From: Lithospermum erythrorhizon
Lineage: Eukaryota; Streptophyta; Magnoliopsida; Boraginales; Boraginaceae
Reading direction: 5' to 3'
Assembly (NCBI GenBank): GCA_019722365.1
Contig: JADFUC010001018.1
Location: 46,616-110,615 of the forward strand
Length of the DNA: 64,000 bases
Under the pieces are notes generated by a model. It did no database searches. It was not told where the DNA came from and saw only the letters and a list, made by a program, of their open reading frames with translations. A program made the position numbers and the translations under genes. This document shows, in pieces, positions 61,560 to 64,000 of this stretch (position 1 is the first letter of the stretch; each line of letters starts with the position of its first letter).

Positions 61560-63000
61560 TCTTTGTCACAGAGATCGAGCATGAGGCCACCTAGATGCCG
61601 ACGAGGTAGCGAGCGCCCTGGCAGCAAGGCAGGATTCCCAGTCAGGGTATGTATGTCGATGAGTGCCAACGTGGACCCCAAAGAGGTCCGAGGTGCATTC
61701 TTCCGAGCATGTCGGTGAGGTCGGGGTACCTCGTAGAGGAGAGCTGCGGAATGCTCAAAGCGTCGAGCAACAAGTCGAATTCCGCAGCAAGCTTGTTTGA
61801 TCGGCTTTTGAAGGCGGATCCTCCAAGCCAGAGGGCTCCGCTGCAGCGTGCTACGGAAGTCTATCCGGGATACGGTTGATTTTTGAGCCGATGGGATTGG
61901 GTGGGGCGAGGATTTAGAGAGTGAAGTTTACTTATAGACTTCACGAGGCGCCTGATCATGGAGAACCCGAAAGGCCAGATTCCATCATGGTAGGGGAGGT
62001 TCATGTGTCCGGGAGCGATTTTTGAGCTCTTCCGTGAGAATTATTGCTTAGGAAACCCACATGGCGGCCTCTGAGAGAAAGAGATGATTTCGTTGACTCG
62101 TGGTTCGAGGTCAGCTGAGGCATGGCATGTCAAATGATTTTAGCCGACTACTTCCTAATGTTTATCCGGGTAGAAAGTAAGAGGATCATTAGACTCAGGA
62201 CGGTTGACGTGGGAGACACGTCACCGCATCTCACCGATGGATTTTACTAGTTTCCATGCCGCGAGGAACGCAGCCTTAAGATGGAAACGAAGCCGCGTGA
62301 GCTGGGAGGCGACTGGATCGGCGAGGAGTCGACTCCGAGACTTTCTTTTCCGTAGACCTTCTAGCCTGTGAGTTCGAGGAGGACGACCAACAAGAGCCGC
62401 CCCTCAAGTGTGAGTCACTTTAGTGCTCCGAGCGTCACTGAAAGGCGTTACTTACTCCTTCTCGCACGCGGGCGCCTCGCTGCATCCGCAAGTGGGTCCA
62501 GAGTAGTCTTCCTGGGTCCAGTATCCGTTGTTACCGCGGCGGCCAGATGGCATGTGAAGCAGGACGGAGAGGGTGGTCTTATGCTATTGATGCCAGCCTG
62601 TGACATTTGGCAAAAAGGAGTGTCTCCCTGTACTTTCCTCAGGGAGCAGATTTCAAAGACCAGTCACCGTTAGAGGCGCGGTTACTGCGAGCGCGGTGGT
62701 CGATCTGCAGGCCGCGGAGGCCGATATGGAGCTGTAGACCTCGAGGAGGCCGTGGGTAGTAGCTCGAGCGAGCCGTCGAGGCTGCATTCGTTACTCAATG
62801 TGAGGCCTGCGATACCTCGCAGCGCATGTGTACATTATTCCTTTGTGATATTGGTGCCGGTGTTGTTTGACTGTATGATTCTTTTGCTTCCTAAAGTTTT
62901 ATTTCTTTTATTCGTATGCTGCGGCCTTTGCTCGTTCCATCAGATTATGACACTGTAGTGAGGTTTCGGGCCATAAGCGATTTCAGATATGTATCTGTCC
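61560..63000 (+). pseudogene. Degenerate gag region of the G2 gypsy element
   Basis: A start-like MRPPRCRRGSERPGS at about 61580 is Arg/Pro-rich, as at the beginning of this gag type. Past that only fragments such as LFDRLLKADPPS (near 61794) recall the family. No frame exceeds about 100 codons, and a CCHC zinc knuckle could not be read. The placement rests mainly on position between primer site and protease. Confidence 0.5.
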
Positions 63001-64000
63001 TTTGATTGCTCAGGGTCGGCCAGTTCCGCGATTTACTCATTTGAGCTTTCGATTTTTGACCTTATCTGTGTATGGATTGGTTGGGGAAAACATCATGCTA
63101 TTTACCCACATCGGAAGAGATTACTTTCATGTCTTGTAATTCGCATCCTGCCTGGCGGAGACATAAAGATTTTGCCTTCTCGAAGTTTTGTATCGCATTC
63201 TGAGGCTAGAGAGATTGATTCTGGAAGGTGTATTTGCCTTGGGTATGTGGTTGTTTTGAGGCAGGCGAGGCAGAGGATGCAAGGGTTGTTGCAGTTCAAG
63301 GATGTTTTTCCCGGCGACTTCACCGGGTCACAGCAGACTGAATTTGCTATGGAGGTTATTCTGCATGCACTAATTTCTCTTCCACCGCATGATGGCTCCA
63401 AATTAATAAGAATCATGACTCACATGTGAGTTACTGGACAAGTGGTTCATCGTAATTTGACCAGATCTCCGCCAAGCACTAATAAGCCAGGAAAAGAAGG
63501 ATGGTTCACGAGGTCGCGCAATGACTATAGGCACCGAATAAGTGACCATTGCTGAACCATACCATTGCCCGCACTGATTTCATTTGTTTGATCGGTAAGG
63601 ATGCCAAGGCGTTTCTCGAAGACGGCGGTCCGGTTATCATCAACAGGATCAAAGGGGAGTGATATTCCCAAAATCGGCCTCCGATCTCGGGCAGGACATT
63701 ATGAATTTATAGTGATGCCATTTGATTGACAAACGCACCGCGGCCTTTATGGATTTGATGAACCGCGTTTCGTGAGTATCCGGATGAGCCAGGGTGGGTA
63801 TTCATTGGCGATATTCTCGATATATTCTTAGGAGTAAGGAGTACAGAGGCATTTGCAGATCAGACAGGACTCGGTATTTACACTCAGCTTGTATGCCAAG
63901 TTTTCCAAATGTGAGTTCCGTTGGCGAAAAGTGCACCTCGGGTCAAGTGTTATTTCAAGCAGGTATTTGTAGCAATACGTAACTGAACGAAGTACAACAG
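63001..64000 (+). pseudogene. Protease end and reverse transcriptase, G2 gypsy element (partial)
   Basis: 63060-63110 has WIGWGKHHAIYPHRK, corresponding to the GMDWL-KHHA segment after gypsy protease. 63285-63395 encodes LLQFKDVFPGDFTG and EFAMEVILHALISLPPHDGS, the linker into RT. Then, in shifting frames, SDIPKIGLRSRAGHYEFIVM (63659 on), an FMDLMNRVF-like block near 63750, VFIGDILDIFL where a YIDDIL-type catalytic motif is expected (63800, with G replacing the first Asp), and LYAKFSKCEFRW (63890). Frameshifts about every 100 bp make it inactive. The gene continues past the window. Confidence 0.8.

Larger units (their letters stand above)
58819..64000 (+). mobile_element. Ty3/gypsy retrotransposon, family G2, 5' part (runs off window)
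   Basis: 5' LTR 58819-61448, tRNA-Met-type primer-binding site 61453-61464, then degenerate gag, protease and RT in that order up to the window edge. RT phrases such as YAKFSKCEF and GHYEFIVMPF are gypsy-type. The long LTR, primer type and order fit a chromovirus (Tekay/Del-like) lineage, but integrase and chromodomain lie outside the window, so the lineage is inference. Confidence 0.85.

Noticed and set aside
61560..62700. Several 60-100-codon frames in less AT-rich DNA, which could look like small genes
   Set aside because: They lie between the primer-binding site and protease of a gypsy element, so they are decayed gag.

Overview
This is plant nuclear DNA, most likely from a eudicot. The evidence is two split genes with plant-type introns and plant-specific products (a ROP/RAC small GTPase and a VPS35 retromer subunit), embedded in dense nested LTR retrotransposons, a CACTA transposon and MITEs. 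I see no bacterial or organellar genes. Only about 35.0-52.8 kb is ordinary genic DNA.

Layout. 1.1-3.6 kb: solo LTR of a Ty3/gypsy-type family (G1). 5340-9245: a CACTA (En/Spm-type) transposon with a perfect 3-bp target duplication, carrying decayed exons of an importin-9 gene. 9259-19021: an element with inverted-repeat ends built of ~505-bp tandem units. It is interrupted by a minus-strand Ty1/copia element (10684-18323, TTAAC duplication) whose LTR carries heat-shock elements, and that copia is in turn interrupted by a solo LTR of a second gypsy family (G2, 14017-16824). 19448-22440: a 5'-truncated minus-strand copia. 23435-33167: a three-level nest, with copia A interrupted by copia B (24732-31827, GAAGA duplication), which is interrupted by a G1 solo LTR.

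35068-37408 (+): an intact seven-exon ROP GTPase gene (197 aa). 38298-52769 (-): the VPS35 gene, about 22 exons, tail-to-tail with ROP. Its 6.3-kb intron 17 holds a tRNA-derived SINE and a complete 5.5-kb LTR element (TATTT duplication) with an unrecognised acidic ORF instead of recognisable gag-pol. VPS35 exon 2 is damaged at its 3' end, next to a minisatellite.

52.8-58.8 kb: mostly AT-rich DNA with a 44-bp minisatellite and another heat-shock-type copia LTR (56752-57648). 58819-64000: 5' LTR, primer-binding site and degenerate gag-PR-RT of a G2 gypsy element running off the window.

The two host genes are not a functional unit. ROP is a plasma-membrane signalling switch and VPS35 is the core scaffold of the endosomal cargo-sorting complex. 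All other coding-like sequence comes from transposable elements. Exon structures were read by eye from splice sites and family resemblance; no alignment or search was run.
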